Shown here one piece after another: positions 33,387 through 42,495 of a DNA stretch of 64,000 bases. Source of the DNA: Emticicia fluvialis (GTDB lineage: Bacteria > Bacteroidota > Bacteroidia > Cytophagales > Spirosomataceae). Position numbers and translations under genes: made by a program. A model generated the notes under the pieces. That model was not told where the DNA came from and made no database searches. It was given only the letters and a program-made list of their open reading frames with translations. Location of the stretch: the NCBI RefSeq assembly GCF_024793945.1, contig NZ_JANUSD010000002.1, forward strand, positions 124,001-188,000. Direction: 5' to 3'. The number at the start of each line of letters is the position of its first letter. Within the stretch, counting starts at the first letter, position 1.

Positions 33387-34151
33387 ATGAAACTTTTCTT
33401 TAGAAAAACAGGCGAAGGACAGCCTGTCTTGATACTACATGGCGTTTTTGGTTCGTCAGATAATTGGTTTACCATCAGTAAAATGATAGCCGATAAAGGC
33501 TTTGCTGTGTATGCCCTCGATGCCCGCAATCATGGTCAGTCGCCACGAAGTGAAGATTTTAGTTATGAACTGATGGCCCAGGACTTGAATGAGTTCATTG
33601 ACGACCACCAATTGAATAAACCAATTATTATAGGTCATTCAATGGGTGGCAAAACCGTGATGCATTTTGCCATGCAGCATGAGGGGAAATTCAGTAAATT
33701 AATCATTGTTGACATTGCCCCCAAGTTCTATCCGTCGCATCATGGCCACATCATCCAGGGGTTAAATTCTATTGATTTAGACAAACTCACTAACAGAAAA
33801 GAAGCAGAGTTACAGTTAGACAGATACGTTACCAGCGTTGGTGAACGTCAGTTTCTTTTAAAGAACCTTTACCGGAATGAAATGGGCAAGTTCGACTGGC
33901 GCATTAATCTGCCGGTGTTAAGTAAAGAGATATACCAGGTTGGCGGAGATTTTACCGATACTCACGAAATCTCGGAACCCGTACTATTTATGCGGGGTAG
34001 TGAGTCTGGCTATATCTACGATGAAGATATACCTGCCATTAAGAAGATTTTTCCGAATGCCGTGGTAGAGACCATCGAAGGAGCCAGCCACTGGATTCAA
34101 GCTGATAAACCTAATGAGTTTGTAGAGGCCGTGGTTCAATTTATTGGCTAA
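33387..34151 (+). CDS. alpha/beta-fold hydrolase (YbfF-like esterase)
   Basis: A cytoplasmic serine hydrolase of 254 residues from ATG 33387 (MKLFFRKTGEG); the TTG frame start further upstream lies in the promoter and was rejected. Oxyanion segment LHGVFGSSDNW is at about 17-27, the nucleophile elbow GHSMGGK has Ser at about 88, and the catalytic His is in EGASHWIQADKP near the C-terminus (about 233). The layout is that of E. coli YbfF, an acyl-CoA or short-ester thioesterase/esterase. The 3' end overlaps the convergent desaturase-like gene by 4 bp. Confidence 0.88.
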   Translation: MKLFFRKTGEGQPVLILHGVFGSSDNWFTISKMIADKGFAVYALDARNHGQSPRSEDFSYELMAQDLNEFIDDHQLNKPIIIGHSMGGKTVMHFAMQHEGKFSKLIIVDIAPKFYPSHHGHIIQGLNSIDLDKLTNRKEAELQLDRYVTSVGERQFLLKNLYRNEMGKFDWRINLPVLSKEIYQVGGDFTDTHEISEPVLFMRGSESGYIYDEDIPAIKKIFPNAVVETIEGASHWIQADKPNEFVEAVVQFIG

Positions 34152-35623
34152 AACTTCTTTATCATCTCACCAACAATTTTAGCCGAGGAAAGCGCCAGTG
34201 GAATGCCTCCGCCCGGATGCACGCTACCACCTACAAAATATAGATTATTGATTTGCGATGAGAAGTTGGCATGGCGCAAAAACGCTGCAAATTTATTGTT
34301 TGAACTATTGCCATACAATGCCCCCTGTACTGATGATGTTCTGAGTTCAATTGTCCGAGGGTCAAGCACCGATTCTGATTCAATCAGTGGTTCAATATCG
34401 GTTTTCAGGTTTCTGCTCAGCTTTTCTATCACGTTACGCCGGGCTTCTTCAATAATTTTATCCCAATCCTGCCCATCATTGGCAGGTGCATTCAGCAAAA
34501 TAAACCAGTTTTCGCATCCGGCGGGGGCATCATCTTTCTTGTATTTGGAGGTGATGTTCAGGTAGATAGTGGAGTCTCTGTAAATGGTTTTTTTCTGAAA
34601 CTGGTGCTCAAATTCAGTTTGGTAATCATCAGAAAAGAAAATGTTATGCAATCCTAACTCATTAAATTCTTTTCTGATGCCCCAGTAAAAAATGAGACCC
34701 GAACCACTTTTGGGCTGGCTAAGCAGTTTCTCCGGGTGTTTAGCATTGGGTAGTAGTTTTCTGTAAGTCGGGGTAACGTCCATATTGCTCACGAGCACAT
34801 CAAACATACGCAACTCTTCAGTATTATCTGTCTTTAACTTTAGTCCCGTAGCCTTTTTATATTTTACAAGAATTTCTTCTACTCGGCAGTTAAAATGAAA
34901 CTGCACGCCCAGGTCTTTTGCCAAAGCTACCAGGCTTTCAGTAATGCCATACATGCCATTTTTTGGGAAAAAAGCCCCGATGTTATACTCCAGATGCGGA
35001 ATGATATTCATCGTTGCCGGTGTCTGGTATGGGTCAGACCCATTGTAGGTAGCGTAACGATTAAATAACTGAACGGCCTTGGGTGTTGAAAAAAACTGCA
35101 CGTTGGCATCGTTCATGGTATTAAAAATACCCATTTTGGGTAGATTCAGATAGCCTCTTAAAGCCTTTGCGGAGGTCCAGGTTGATAACTTATGGAGCGA
35201 GTCTTCTAGAAAAAGGCCGCTTAGCACTTCATACTTAAAGGCACTGTCTTTCAATGCCTTTGTTATTTTTGCTGCCGGTTCGCCCAATTGTTTTTCGGCC
35301 TCCCTGGCAAATTCAGAAGTGTCGGCAGGAACATTAAGTCTGGTGCCATCTTCCCAGAAATACCGGCACACTTCCGGAAGGCGGATATACTCAAAATAAT
35401 CGCTTGCCGATTTACCAGACAATTCAAATAACTCATCTACCAATTGAGGCATGGTAAATAAAGATGGCCCGGCATCAAATCTGTATGGGCCTTGCGCAAA
35501 GCTGCTTAGCTTACCACCGGGGTAGTCATTGGCCTCAAAAACTTCTACATCATAACCTTTGTTTTTCAGCCTGATAGCCGTGGCTATACCCCCGATACCG
35601 GCACCAATAATACCTGCTTTCAT
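34148..35623 (-). CDS. phytoene desaturase-family (CrtI/CrtD-like) FAD oxidoreductase
   Basis: An FAD-dependent amine-oxidase-like enzyme of 491 residues, starting at ATG 35623 (MKAGIIGAGIGG); a longer upstream frame has no homology. The FAD motif is IGAGIGGIATAIRLKNKGYDVEVFEANDYPGGKLSSF at 4-40. The C-terminal FAD site is LYFVGGSVHPGGGIPLALSSAKIV near the end, typical of carotene desaturases and hydroxycarotenoid 3,4-desaturases. No other crt gene lies in the window, so a carotenoid role is likely but the precise step is not. It could be a retinol saturase-like member. Confidence 0.88.
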   Translation of the reverse strand: MKAGIIGAGIGGIATAIRLKNKGYDVEVFEANDYPGGKLSSFAQGPYRFDAGPSLFTMPQLVDELFELSGKSASDYFEYIRLPEVCRYFWEDGTRLNVPADTSEFAREAEKQLGEPAAKITKALKDSAFKYEVLSGLFLEDSLHKLSTWTSAKALRGYLNLPKMGIFNTMNDANVQFFSTPKAVQLFNRYATYNGSDPYQTPATMNIIPHLEYNIGAFFPKNGMYGITESLVALAKDLGVQFHFNCRVEEILVKYKKATGLKLKTDNTEELRMFDVLVSNMDVTPTYRKLLPNAKHPEKLLSQPKSGSGLIFYWGIRKEFNELGLHNIFFSDDYQTEFEHQFQKKTIYRDSTIYLNITSKYKKDDAPAGCENWFILLNAPANDGQDWDKIIEEARRNVIEKLSRNLKTDIEPLIESESVLDPRTIELRTSSVQGALYGNSSNNKFAAFLRHANFSSQINNLYFVGGSVHPGGGIPLALSSAKIVGEMIKKF

Positions 35624-35836
35624 TGATAGAATCTGTCTTTTTAGGATAGTAAAAAAATAACAAATGTGCCGCCGGATTGTTTGAAAATGTAAGCTGATGG
35701 CAGGGTATAGCACCAACTATTAATCCAACTTTACCATAATTTCATAAGGGCTTTTCCTATTTTTTCACTATTTTGCGGCGTAAAATTAAACAATTCGGAT
35801 AGACTAAGTTATATTGGTTACCCTAATAAATCTGTA

Positions 35837-37000
35837 ATGGCAAAATTGTTAATTGTTGATGATGAAAAGAGTATTCGTGATGCCCTAAGAGACATTCTTG
35901 AATATGAGCAATATGAGGTAGACGAGGCCAAAGATGGAGAAGAAGGGTTGGCGATGGTGTTAAAAACACATTATGATGTAGCCCTATGCGATATAAAGAT
36001 GCCCAAGCTCAATGGCCTTGATATGCTGCTGAAAGCCAAAGAAGAAGGCGTAATAACACAGTTTGTTATGATTTCGGCATTTGGTAATGTTGAAAACGCC
36101 GTTGAGGCTACCAAACGCGGGGCTTATGATTTTATAACCAAACCACCAGATTTAAACCGGTTGCTGATTACGGTTAGGAACGCCATAGAAAAGAGCAAAG
36201 ACGTAGAGGTGATAAAAACGCTGAAAAGACGAATTTATAAAATAAATGAGATAGTTGGGGAGTCTGACCTGATTAAACGTGTAAAAGATACCATAGACCG
36301 CGTAGCCCCTACCGAAGCCCGTGTGTTAATTACCGGGCCCAACGGCTCTGGTAAAGAGATGGTTGCCAAACAGATTCACGAGAAGAGTAATCGCCGGAAT
36401 CAGTCTTTGGTTGAGGTAAACTGTGCGGCTATTCCGTCTGAGCTGATTGAGAGCGAACTCTTCGGGCATGAAAAAGGCGCTTTTACATCGGCCATCAAAC
36501 AAAGAATAGGCAAGTTTGAACAGGCAGATAACGGTACGCTTTTTCTGGACGAGATTGGAGACATGAGTCTTTCTGCACAAGCTAAAGTACTTAGGGCTTT
36601 ACAGGAAAATAAGATTACCCGTGTTGGAGGAGAAAAGGAAATAAAGGTGAATGTAAGGGTAATAGCAGCTACCAATAAAGATTTAAAAAAGGAAATTGCT
36701 GAAGGGAATTTCAGGGAAGATTTATACCATCGGCTAAACGTGATTCCGATATACGTGCCTTCACTGGCTAACCGAAAAGAGGATATACCTTTACTGGCTG
36801 AGAAATTTTTACAGGATATTGCTGATGAGTACGGAGACTCAGTAAAGGGATTTGAGCCTGACGCAATGGAATATATGAAAAATCTGCCGTGGACAGGTAA
36901 CGTGCGAGAGCTTAGAAACGTAATTGAACGGCTGGTGATTATGTGCGAAGCATCCATTACGCTCGATGATGTGAAATTATATGCCGGAATGGGTTATTGA
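35837..37000 (+). CDS. NtrC-like response regulator: receiver plus sigma-54 AAA+ domain, no HTH
   Basis: A 387-residue protein with a receiver domain (about 1-120; acceptor Asp52 in LCDIKMPKLNG) and an AAA+ domain (about 140-370). Walker A is GPNGSGKEMVAKQ, Walker B is GTLFLDEIGDM, and the arginine finger region is FREDLYHRLN. The sigma-54 loop reads GAFTSA at about 214-219, where GAFTGA is usual. The chain stops after NVRELRNVIERL...DDVKLYAGMGY, so the Fis-type DNA-binding helix-turn-helix is missing. Activators without HTH can act from solution or through a partner. No histidine kinase is adjacent. Confidence 0.9.
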   Translation: MAKLLIVDDEKSIRDALRDILEYEQYEVDEAKDGEEGLAMVLKTHYDVALCDIKMPKLNGLDMLLKAKEEGVITQFVMISAFGNVENAVEATKRGAYDFITKPPDLNRLLITVRNAIEKSKDVEVIKTLKRRIYKINEIVGESDLIKRVKDTIDRVAPTEARVLITGPNGSGKEMVAKQIHEKSNRRNQSLVEVNCAAIPSELIESELFGHEKGAFTSAIKQRIGKFEQADNGTLFLDEIGDMSLSAQAKVLRALQENKITRVGGEKEIKVNVRVIAATNKDLKKEIAEGNFREDLYHRLNVIPIYVPSLANRKEDIPLLAEKFLQDIADEYGDSVKGFEPDAMEYMKNLPWTGNVRELRNVIERLVIMCEASITLDDVKLYAGMGY

Positions 37001-37057
37001 CCCGATGGCGAACGAAATGAGTCTGAAAAATAAAAAAAGAATAAAATTTATAATCAC

Positions 37058-38458
37058 ATGCAATACGATGTAACGGTAATCGGTTCGGGTCCCGGTGGAT
37101 ATGTAGCGGCTATCAGAGCGGCACAGTTAGGAATGAAAACCGCAATCATAGAAAAATATAGTGTTTTAGGTGGCACATGCCTTAATGTAGGTTGTATTCC
37201 ATCAAAGGCATTGCTAGACTCGTCGGAGCATTTTTACAATGCCACGCATCATTTTGCCGAGCATGGAATACAAATACAGGCTCCGGTAGTTAACCTTGAA
37301 CAAATGATGGCCCGTAAAAAAGGCGTTGTTGAGAAAATGAACGGCGGCATCAATTTTCTGATGAAGAAAAACAAAATTACGGTTTATAATGGTTTTGGCT
37401 CTTTTGTTGATAAAAATACCATCAACATAAAAAAAGCAGACGGAACTGATGAAAAAATTACTTCGGGAAAGGTGATTATAGCTACCGGTTCTAAGCCTAC
37501 TATTCTGCCTTTTATGAATTACGATAAAAAAAGAATTATTACCAGCACCGAGGCTTTGAATCTGACAGAAATACCTAAACACCTGATTGTGATTGGCGCG
37601 GGTGTAATTGGGGCAGAGTTAGGGTCTGTTTATGCACGTCTTGGAGCCAAAGTAACCTTTGTAGAGTTTGCGGATTCGATGATTCCGACCATGGATAAAA
37701 CAATGGGTAAAGAATTGCAGAAGTCTGTAAAAAAACTCGGTGCAGATTTTTATTTCAATACCAAGGTTACAAAAATTGAAAATCTGGGTGAAGAGGTTGC
37801 TGTAACTGCCGATGGAGCTGACGGAAAACCAGTTGAGATAAAAGGTGATTACTGTTTGGTTTGTATTGGCAGAAGAGCCTATATAGACGGATTGAATCTG
37901 GAGGCAGCCGGTGTTATTACCGACCGCGGCAAAGTTGTAGTTGATGAACACACCCTTGAAACAAACGTGAAAGGCATTTATGCCATCGGAGACGTAATAA
38001 GAGGGGCCATGCTGGCTCATAAAGCCGAAGAGGAAGGTGTTTTGGTGGCCGAAACCATTAATGGCCAAAAACCACATATTAACTATAACCTGATACCGGG
38101 TGTGGTTTATACCTGGCCTGAGGTTGCCTCGGTAGGTCAGACAGAGGAAGAACTCAAATCTAAAGGGGTTAGCTACAAGGTTGGCCAGTTTCCTTTCAAG
38201 GCTTTGGGCCGCGCTACTGCCAGTGGTGATACCGACGGACTGGTTAAAATTCTGGCTAACAAAGAAACAGACGAAGTATTAGGCGTACATATTATAGGTG
38301 CAAGAGCCGCAGATATGATTGCGGAAGCAGTAACGGCTATGGAGTTCAGAGCCAGTGCCGAAGACATTGCCCGTATATCTCATGCACACCCTACTTACAT
38401 GGAAGCCGTTAAAGAAGCAGCTCTGGCCGCTACTGAAAACAGAGCTATTCACGTTTAA
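37058..38458 (+). CDS. lpdA: dihydrolipoyl dehydrogenase (E3)
   Basis: The flavin disulfide reductase shared by pyruvate, 2-oxoglutarate and branched-chain dehydrogenase complexes, 466 residues. FAD site GSGPGGYVAAIRAAQLG is at 9-25, the redox disulfide is in GGTCLNVGCIPSKALL (about 40-55), and the NAD site is VIGAGVIGAELGSVYARLG at about 177-195. The catalytic His-Glu pair is in HAHPTYMEAVKEAA near the C-terminus. It transfers electrons from dihydrolipoyl groups to NAD+ in the cytoplasm. No E1 or E2 genes are beside it. A terminator follows. Confidence 0.96.
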   Translation: MQYDVTVIGSGPGGYVAAIRAAQLGMKTAIIEKYSVLGGTCLNVGCIPSKALLDSSEHFYNATHHFAEHGIQIQAPVVNLEQMMARKKGVVEKMNGGINFLMKKNKITVYNGFGSFVDKNTINIKKADGTDEKITSGKVIIATGSKPTILPFMNYDKKRIITSTEALNLTEIPKHLIVIGAGVIGAELGSVYARLGAKVTFVEFADSMIPTMDKTMGKELQKSVKKLGADFYFNTKVTKIENLGEEVAVTADGADGKPVEIKGDYCLVCIGRRAYIDGLNLEAAGVITDRGKVVVDEHTLETNVKGIYAIGDVIRGAMLAHKAEEEGVLVAETINGQKPHINYNLIPGVVYTWPEVASVGQTEEELKSKGVSYKVGQFPFKALGRATASGDTDGLVKILANKETDEVLGVHIIGARAADMIAEAVTAMEFRASAEDIARISHAHPTYMEAVKEAALAATENRAIHV

Positions 38459-38476
38459 CAAAAGCCATTTACCAGC

Positions 38477-38513
38477 AAAAGGCCCTTTGTAAGTATTTAC
38501 TTTGGGCTTTTTT
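38477..38513 (+). terminator. terminator after lpdA
   Basis: The arms AAAG(G)CCC and GGGCTTT pair with one bulge around a long, partly paired loop. A T-run follows. The call is moderate. Confidence 0.6.
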
Positions 38514-38560
38514 CATTTTAACCGGGTAAATATCCTGAACACTATCAAGCCTTAATGTAC

Positions 38561-39247
38561 CTACAATTTGGTTTTGAAGTATTCAACCATTCCAAAAATC
38601 AGAATGCACCTTGATAGCATCACAATGGCTCTCGGAATAAAACTTAGCCAGGGCAGGGGCTCCACATACGTATTATAAAACACCAGTATATTGGCAAATG
38701 CCATTAAAACAACACACCAGCTTATCCAGAACTTATTTGTTCCGCCTATGGGTAGAAATGATGCCAGCGTGGCCGTGTAAGCATATATGGCCGTATAAAT
38801 TAAAAGCAGAATTTCTTCAAAAAAGGGTAGGGATGGATGCAATGAAATGATATAAAATAAAATGGGTACCAGGGCATAAACCGGTATAACCCTCAACAAC
38901 TTATAAGATTCGTCCTTTGTCTTGATTTCTGCGCCCATATTTTTAAAAATCTGTGTCCAGAGTATCAGTATACCCGCATGTATTACAAGGTTGAAAATTC
39001 TTAACCCATCAGGATAAATGATCACACATAGAGAAATAAAAACCGGAAGAATAAGCGTAGCAATGAATTGCCTGTCTATCGTTGTCGGAAGCGGCCTTCT
39101 CAAATTATAGTACCAGGCAACCAATACAATGGCTGCAATCAAGCGGAGGGTAGCAGTCCAAAAAACTTCCTCATCTGCCGGAAGCTTATTGAAAAATAAT
39201 TCAGATATCAGTAAAAGGAATGTAGCTGTCAGGTATCGGATGTTCAT
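38561..39247 (-). CDS. multi-pass membrane protein of unknown function
   Basis: A 228-residue protein with about seven hydrophobic segments (for example ATFLLLISELFF, TATLRLIAAIVLVAWYY, LILPVFISLCVIIY, LVIHAGILILWTQIF, VPILFYIISL). Short charged loops separate them (RRPLPTTIDRQF, KTKDESYKLLR). It has no cleavable signal peptide and no motif that I recognise. It should sit in the inner membrane. It lies between lpdA (convergent) and the IlvD/Edd gene (same strand, 51 bp upstream), so it may be in a transcript with the latter. Confidence 0.75.
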   Translation of the reverse strand: MNIRYLTATFLLLISELFFNKLPADEEVFWTATLRLIAAIVLVAWYYNLRRPLPTTIDRQFIATLILPVFISLCVIIYPDGLRIFNLVIHAGILILWTQIFKNMGAEIKTKDESYKLLRVIPVYALVPILFYIISLHPSLPFFEEILLLIYTAIYAYTATLASFLPIGGTNKFWISWCVVLMAFANILVFYNTYVEPLPWLSFIPRAIVMLSRCILIFGMVEYFKTKL

Positions 39248-39298
39248 AGATGTTAAAGTAAGAGCCCATACCTGAATATGGGCTCCGGATGCGACAGA

Positions 39299-41026
39299 CT
39301 AATGCGATTCTCTTTTTACTTCATGACCTGAAAAGCCGGTCAGGAAGTTTAAATCGGCACCTTTGTCAGCTTGTGTTACTGTGTTAACGTAAAGTTGCAC
39401 ATAGCCGCGGTCATAGCCCAGGTCAATTGGTTTCCAGTTCCTGCGTCTTTCTGCCAGCTCTTCGTCTGGCACATGAAGCCAGATTTTGCGCGCCTCTACA
39501 TCAATTTCAATTAAATCGCCGTTTTGCACCAGCCCTAAAGTACCGCCGACGGCAGACTCTGGCGAAGCATGAAGAAATACTGTTCCATAGGCTGTTCCGC
39601 TCATACGTGCATCTGAAATACGCACCATGTCGGTAATGCCTTTTTCGAGCAGTTTCTTGGGTAACTGCATATTGCCCACCTCTGGCATGCCTGGGTAGCC
39701 CTTTGGGCCAACGTTTTTAAGAACCATTACACTGGTTTCATCTATCTCCAGATCAGGGTCGTCTATGCGTGCATGATAATCTTCAATGGTTTCAAAAACA
39801 ACGGCTTTGCCAGTATGTTTCATCAGGTGTGGCGATGCAGCAGACGGTTTAATAACCGCCCCGTTTTCGCACAGGTTACCTTTTACAACAGCAATGCCAC
39901 CCTCTCGTAAGATAGGGTTATCGGCCGTTGCTATTACGTCATCATTCCATATTTTGGCACCTTTTGAGTTTTCAACCAGGCTTTTACCATTTACTGTAAT
40001 GGCATTTTTATGCAAAAAGCCCGACATCTCCTTAATAACTGCCGGTAGCCCGCCTGCATAATAGAAATCTTCCATCAGATACTTGCCTGATGGCATCAGA
40101 TTTAACAGAAACGGCATTTTACTTCCTATGCTGTCAAAATCATCAAGCGTAATATCTACATTAGTTCTGCCGGCAATGGCCAGTAAGTGTAGCACCAGGT
40201 TAGTTGAGCCCCCCACTGCTGCATTCATCATAATAGCATTTTCGAAGGCTTCGCGGGTAAGCACTGAAGAAATTGCCATGTTTTCGCGTACCATCTCAAC
40301 AATTCTCATGCCCGACATGTGTGCCAGTACTTTTTTGCGGGAATCGGCTGCAGGGATAGCCGATGCGCCCGGAAGTGTAAGACCCAGGGCCTCAACCATA
40401 ACGGCCATTGTAGAGGCTGTACCCATCGTAGAACAGTGTCCTATGCTTCGGCTCATGCAGGCTTCTGCTTCTTCAAATTCTTCGGGTGTCATTTTGCCCG
40501 TTTTAACATCATCCGCAAATCGCCATACATCAGTGCCTGAGCCTATGGCTTTACCCTGAAAACGGCCACTTAGCATGGGGCCTCCCGGCACCACAATAGT
40601 GGGCAGGTCAACACTGGCGGCGCCCATCACCAGCGAAGGCGTAGTTTTGTCGCAACCGGTTAATAACACCACCGCATCAAACGGATTCGCTCTAATGCTC
40701 TCCTCTACTGTCATGGCAGCAAGATTACGGTATAGCATGGCGGTAGGGCGGATGATAGTTTCGCCCAGCGACATCACCGGAAATTCGAGCGGAAACCCAC
40801 CGGCTTCGTAAATGCCGTTTTTTACAGATTGCGCAATATCACGTAAATGGCCGTTGCATGGTGTTACTTCAGACCATGTGTTGCAGATTCCGATAACAGG
40901 TTTTCCTTTGAACTGATGCGCCGGATAGCCCTGGTTTTTAATCCAACTACGATAGATAAATCCATCTTTCCCATCTTTGCCGAACCAATCCTGGCTGCGT
41001 AGTTTTGTCGTATTTTCAGTGGTCAT
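39299..41026 (-). CDS. IlvD/Edd-family dehydratase, sugar-acid type
   Basis: A 575-residue iron-sulfur dehydratase. It starts with RSQDWFGKDGKDGFIYRSWIKNQG, and the cluster-region cysteines are in NTWSEVTPCNGH, LTGCDKTTPSLVM and SIGHCSTMGTASTMA. The first part of the chain (YRSWIKNQGYPAHQFKGKPVIGICNTW) and the LPGASAIPAADSRK segment match the branch that contains L-arabonate, D-xylonate and related aldonate dehydratases. It may therefore act in a sugar-acid pathway and not be the DHAD of branched-chain amino acid synthesis, although databases often name such genes ilvD. Its mechanism is removal of water to give a 2-keto-3-deoxy acid. No other pathway genes are adjacent. Confidence 0.88.
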   Translation of the reverse strand: MTTENTTKLRSQDWFGKDGKDGFIYRSWIKNQGYPAHQFKGKPVIGICNTWSEVTPCNGHLRDIAQSVKNGIYEAGGFPLEFPVMSLGETIIRPTAMLYRNLAAMTVEESIRANPFDAVVLLTGCDKTTPSLVMGAASVDLPTIVVPGGPMLSGRFQGKAIGSGTDVWRFADDVKTGKMTPEEFEEAEACMSRSIGHCSTMGTASTMAVMVEALGLTLPGASAIPAADSRKKVLAHMSGMRIVEMVRENMAISSVLTREAFENAIMMNAAVGGSTNLVLHLLAIAGRTNVDITLDDFDSIGSKMPFLLNLMPSGKYLMEDFYYAGGLPAVIKEMSGFLHKNAITVNGKSLVENSKGAKIWNDDVIATADNPILREGGIAVVKGNLCENGAVIKPSAASPHLMKHTGKAVVFETIEDYHARIDDPDLEIDETSVMVLKNVGPKGYPGMPEVGNMQLPKKLLEKGITDMVRISDARMSGTAYGTVFLHASPESAVGGTLGLVQNGDLIEIDVEARKIWLHVPDEELAERRRNWKPIDLGYDRGYVQLYVNTVTQADKGADLNFLTGFSGHEVKRESH

Positions 41027-41069
41027 AATTTATGTTAGAGAAAAAGGCAAAAAATTTATCAATAATCTT

Positions 41070-41077
41070 TATTTTTG
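41070..41077 (+). promoter_or_regulatory. -7 box TATTTTTG of the DUF937-OmpA gene
   Basis: A perfect TAnnTTTG octamer gives a leader of about 63 nt before the ATG at 41146. There is no clear -33 partner. Confidence 0.48.
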
Positions 41078-41145
41078 CGTTGTTTTGCAACCAATTTTAA
41101 GAAATTTGTTGGAATTAATTGTGATAGACTCAAAATTTATAAAAT

Positions 41146-42417
41146 ATGAACCTATTTGATACATTGAGCGAGGCATTGACAGATGATGTGGTATCAAAAC
41201 TTGCCAAGTTAACAGATGAAGACCCGGCCAAAACCAAAAAAGCAATTGATGGTATTCTTTGTACGCTTATTGCCGGGCTTGTAAGAAGAACAGGAAGTAC
41301 CATGAGCGTGAATATGCTCTATAATCAGATTCAGAAAGGGAACCAGGGCGGAAGACTGATTGGTGATGTGTTGTCTTATCTTAATAAAAAAGAAGACCTT
41401 GATGCCATATTGAAAATCGGCGACAGCCAGGTGAGCCAGATTTTCCCGGCCTATAAAAGTCCGCTGGTTAGTTTGATTGGTATCTATGCAGGCATTAAGA
41501 AAAACTCATCAAGCACCTACGCCAGTCTTATTACGCCAATGCTGATTGACGCCGTAAGCGTTGAAATAGCCAATAATAAAATGGATGTGGATGCCTTAAC
41601 GGCTTATCTGGCAGAACACCACGAACCACTATTCAAAAAGGCTCCTGAAGAACTGATGGAGAAGATGATTCCGCAGCTGGGTTTACAAGAGCTGCTTTCT
41701 CCTAAATTCCCGCTTCCAAAGCGTGTAGTAACAGCTAAGCCTACGCCTCAGAAATCAAAAACCGGGGCGCCTGCTACGCCGCAGCCGGTTGAGCCTGTTG
41801 AAGAAGAAATAAGTAGTAGTTCGTCGTTTCCTATTAAAGGACTCCTTATTTTTCTTGTACTTGTAGCGGCAGCAGCCGGCGGATACTACTGGTATGAAAA
41901 TTACTACAAACCATCTCAGGCCAGTGCCGTTCAGGAAGAAACCACCGTGGTGGATGATTCTCTGAGCACCGGCATTGATACCACGCGTGCGGCTTTAGTA
42001 GATTCAGTAGCCACAAAAGATACTACTGCCACACAGGTAGCACCTGCTGAAACAAATGCCGGTGGCAGCCTTACCAAAGAAATTGATCCTTACCTGGCCG
42101 ATGCCACCAAACCAACCGGGCAGGTGTTTACGCTTAAAGACATCACTTTTGTAAAAGGCTCTTATGCATTAGATGATAAATCTGAGGCCTCAATTAAAGA
42201 GCTGATTGCCTTGTTCAATAAATACCCTAAACTTCAGATAAGACTGCAAGGCCACGCAACCGACGCCGTTGGGGTAGATAATAAAACAATGGCCGTTAAG
42301 AGAGCCTATGCAATAAAACGTAAATTGTTGTCAGCCGGGGTTAACGATACCCGCATTGATGCCATTGGTATAACAGGCCAGGGAGACCTGGCAGAAGTGA
42401 AAATTGTATCTAAATAA
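41146..42417 (+). CDS. DUF937 - transmembrane - OmpA-domain protein
   Basis: A 423-residue protein with an unusual layout. The N-terminal 170 residues form a DUF937-type helical domain (FDTLSEALTDDVVSKLAKLTD..., ILCTLIAGLVRRTGSTMS), with no signal peptide. A Pro/Thr/Ala linker (about 190-220) follows. One membrane helix (LLIFLVLVAAAAGGYYW) is at about 232-248. The C-terminal domain (about 320-420) is OmpA-like: FTLKDITFVKGSYALDDKSEASI and LQGHATDAVGVDNK. The usual NRRVE ending is replaced by AEVKIVSK, so binding of peptidoglycan is possible but not certain. If the helix spans the inner membrane, DUF937 is cytoplasmic and OmpA periplasmic. Function is not known. Confidence 0.85.
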   Translation: MNLFDTLSEALTDDVVSKLAKLTDEDPAKTKKAIDGILCTLIAGLVRRTGSTMSVNMLYNQIQKGNQGGRLIGDVLSYLNKKEDLDAILKIGDSQVSQIFPAYKSPLVSLIGIYAGIKKNSSSTYASLITPMLIDAVSVEIANNKMDVDALTAYLAEHHEPLFKKAPEELMEKMIPQLGLQELLSPKFPLPKRVVTAKPTPQKSKTGAPATPQPVEPVEEEISSSSSFPIKGLLIFLVLVAAAAGGYYWYENYYKPSQASAVQEETTVVDDSLSTGIDTTRAALVDSVATKDTTATQVAPAETNAGGSLTKEIDPYLADATKPTGQVFTLKDITFVKGSYALDDKSEASIKELIALFNKYPKLQIRLQGHATDAVGVDNKTMAVKRAYAIKRKLLSAGVNDTRIDAIGITGQGDLAEVKIVSK

Positions 42418-42442
42418 GAAGAAATACACATTGCATATCAAC

Positions 42443-42475
42443 AAAAAAAGCACCTGTTCGACGGGTGCTTTTTTT
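42443..42475. terminator. bidirectional terminator between the DUF937 gene and ffh
   Basis: A 6-bp stem (AGCACC/GGTGCT at 42449-42454 and 42464-42469) has a run of A on the left and a run of T on the right. Confidence 0.78.
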
Positions 42476-42495
42476 GTTATCTTGCTTAATAGGGT

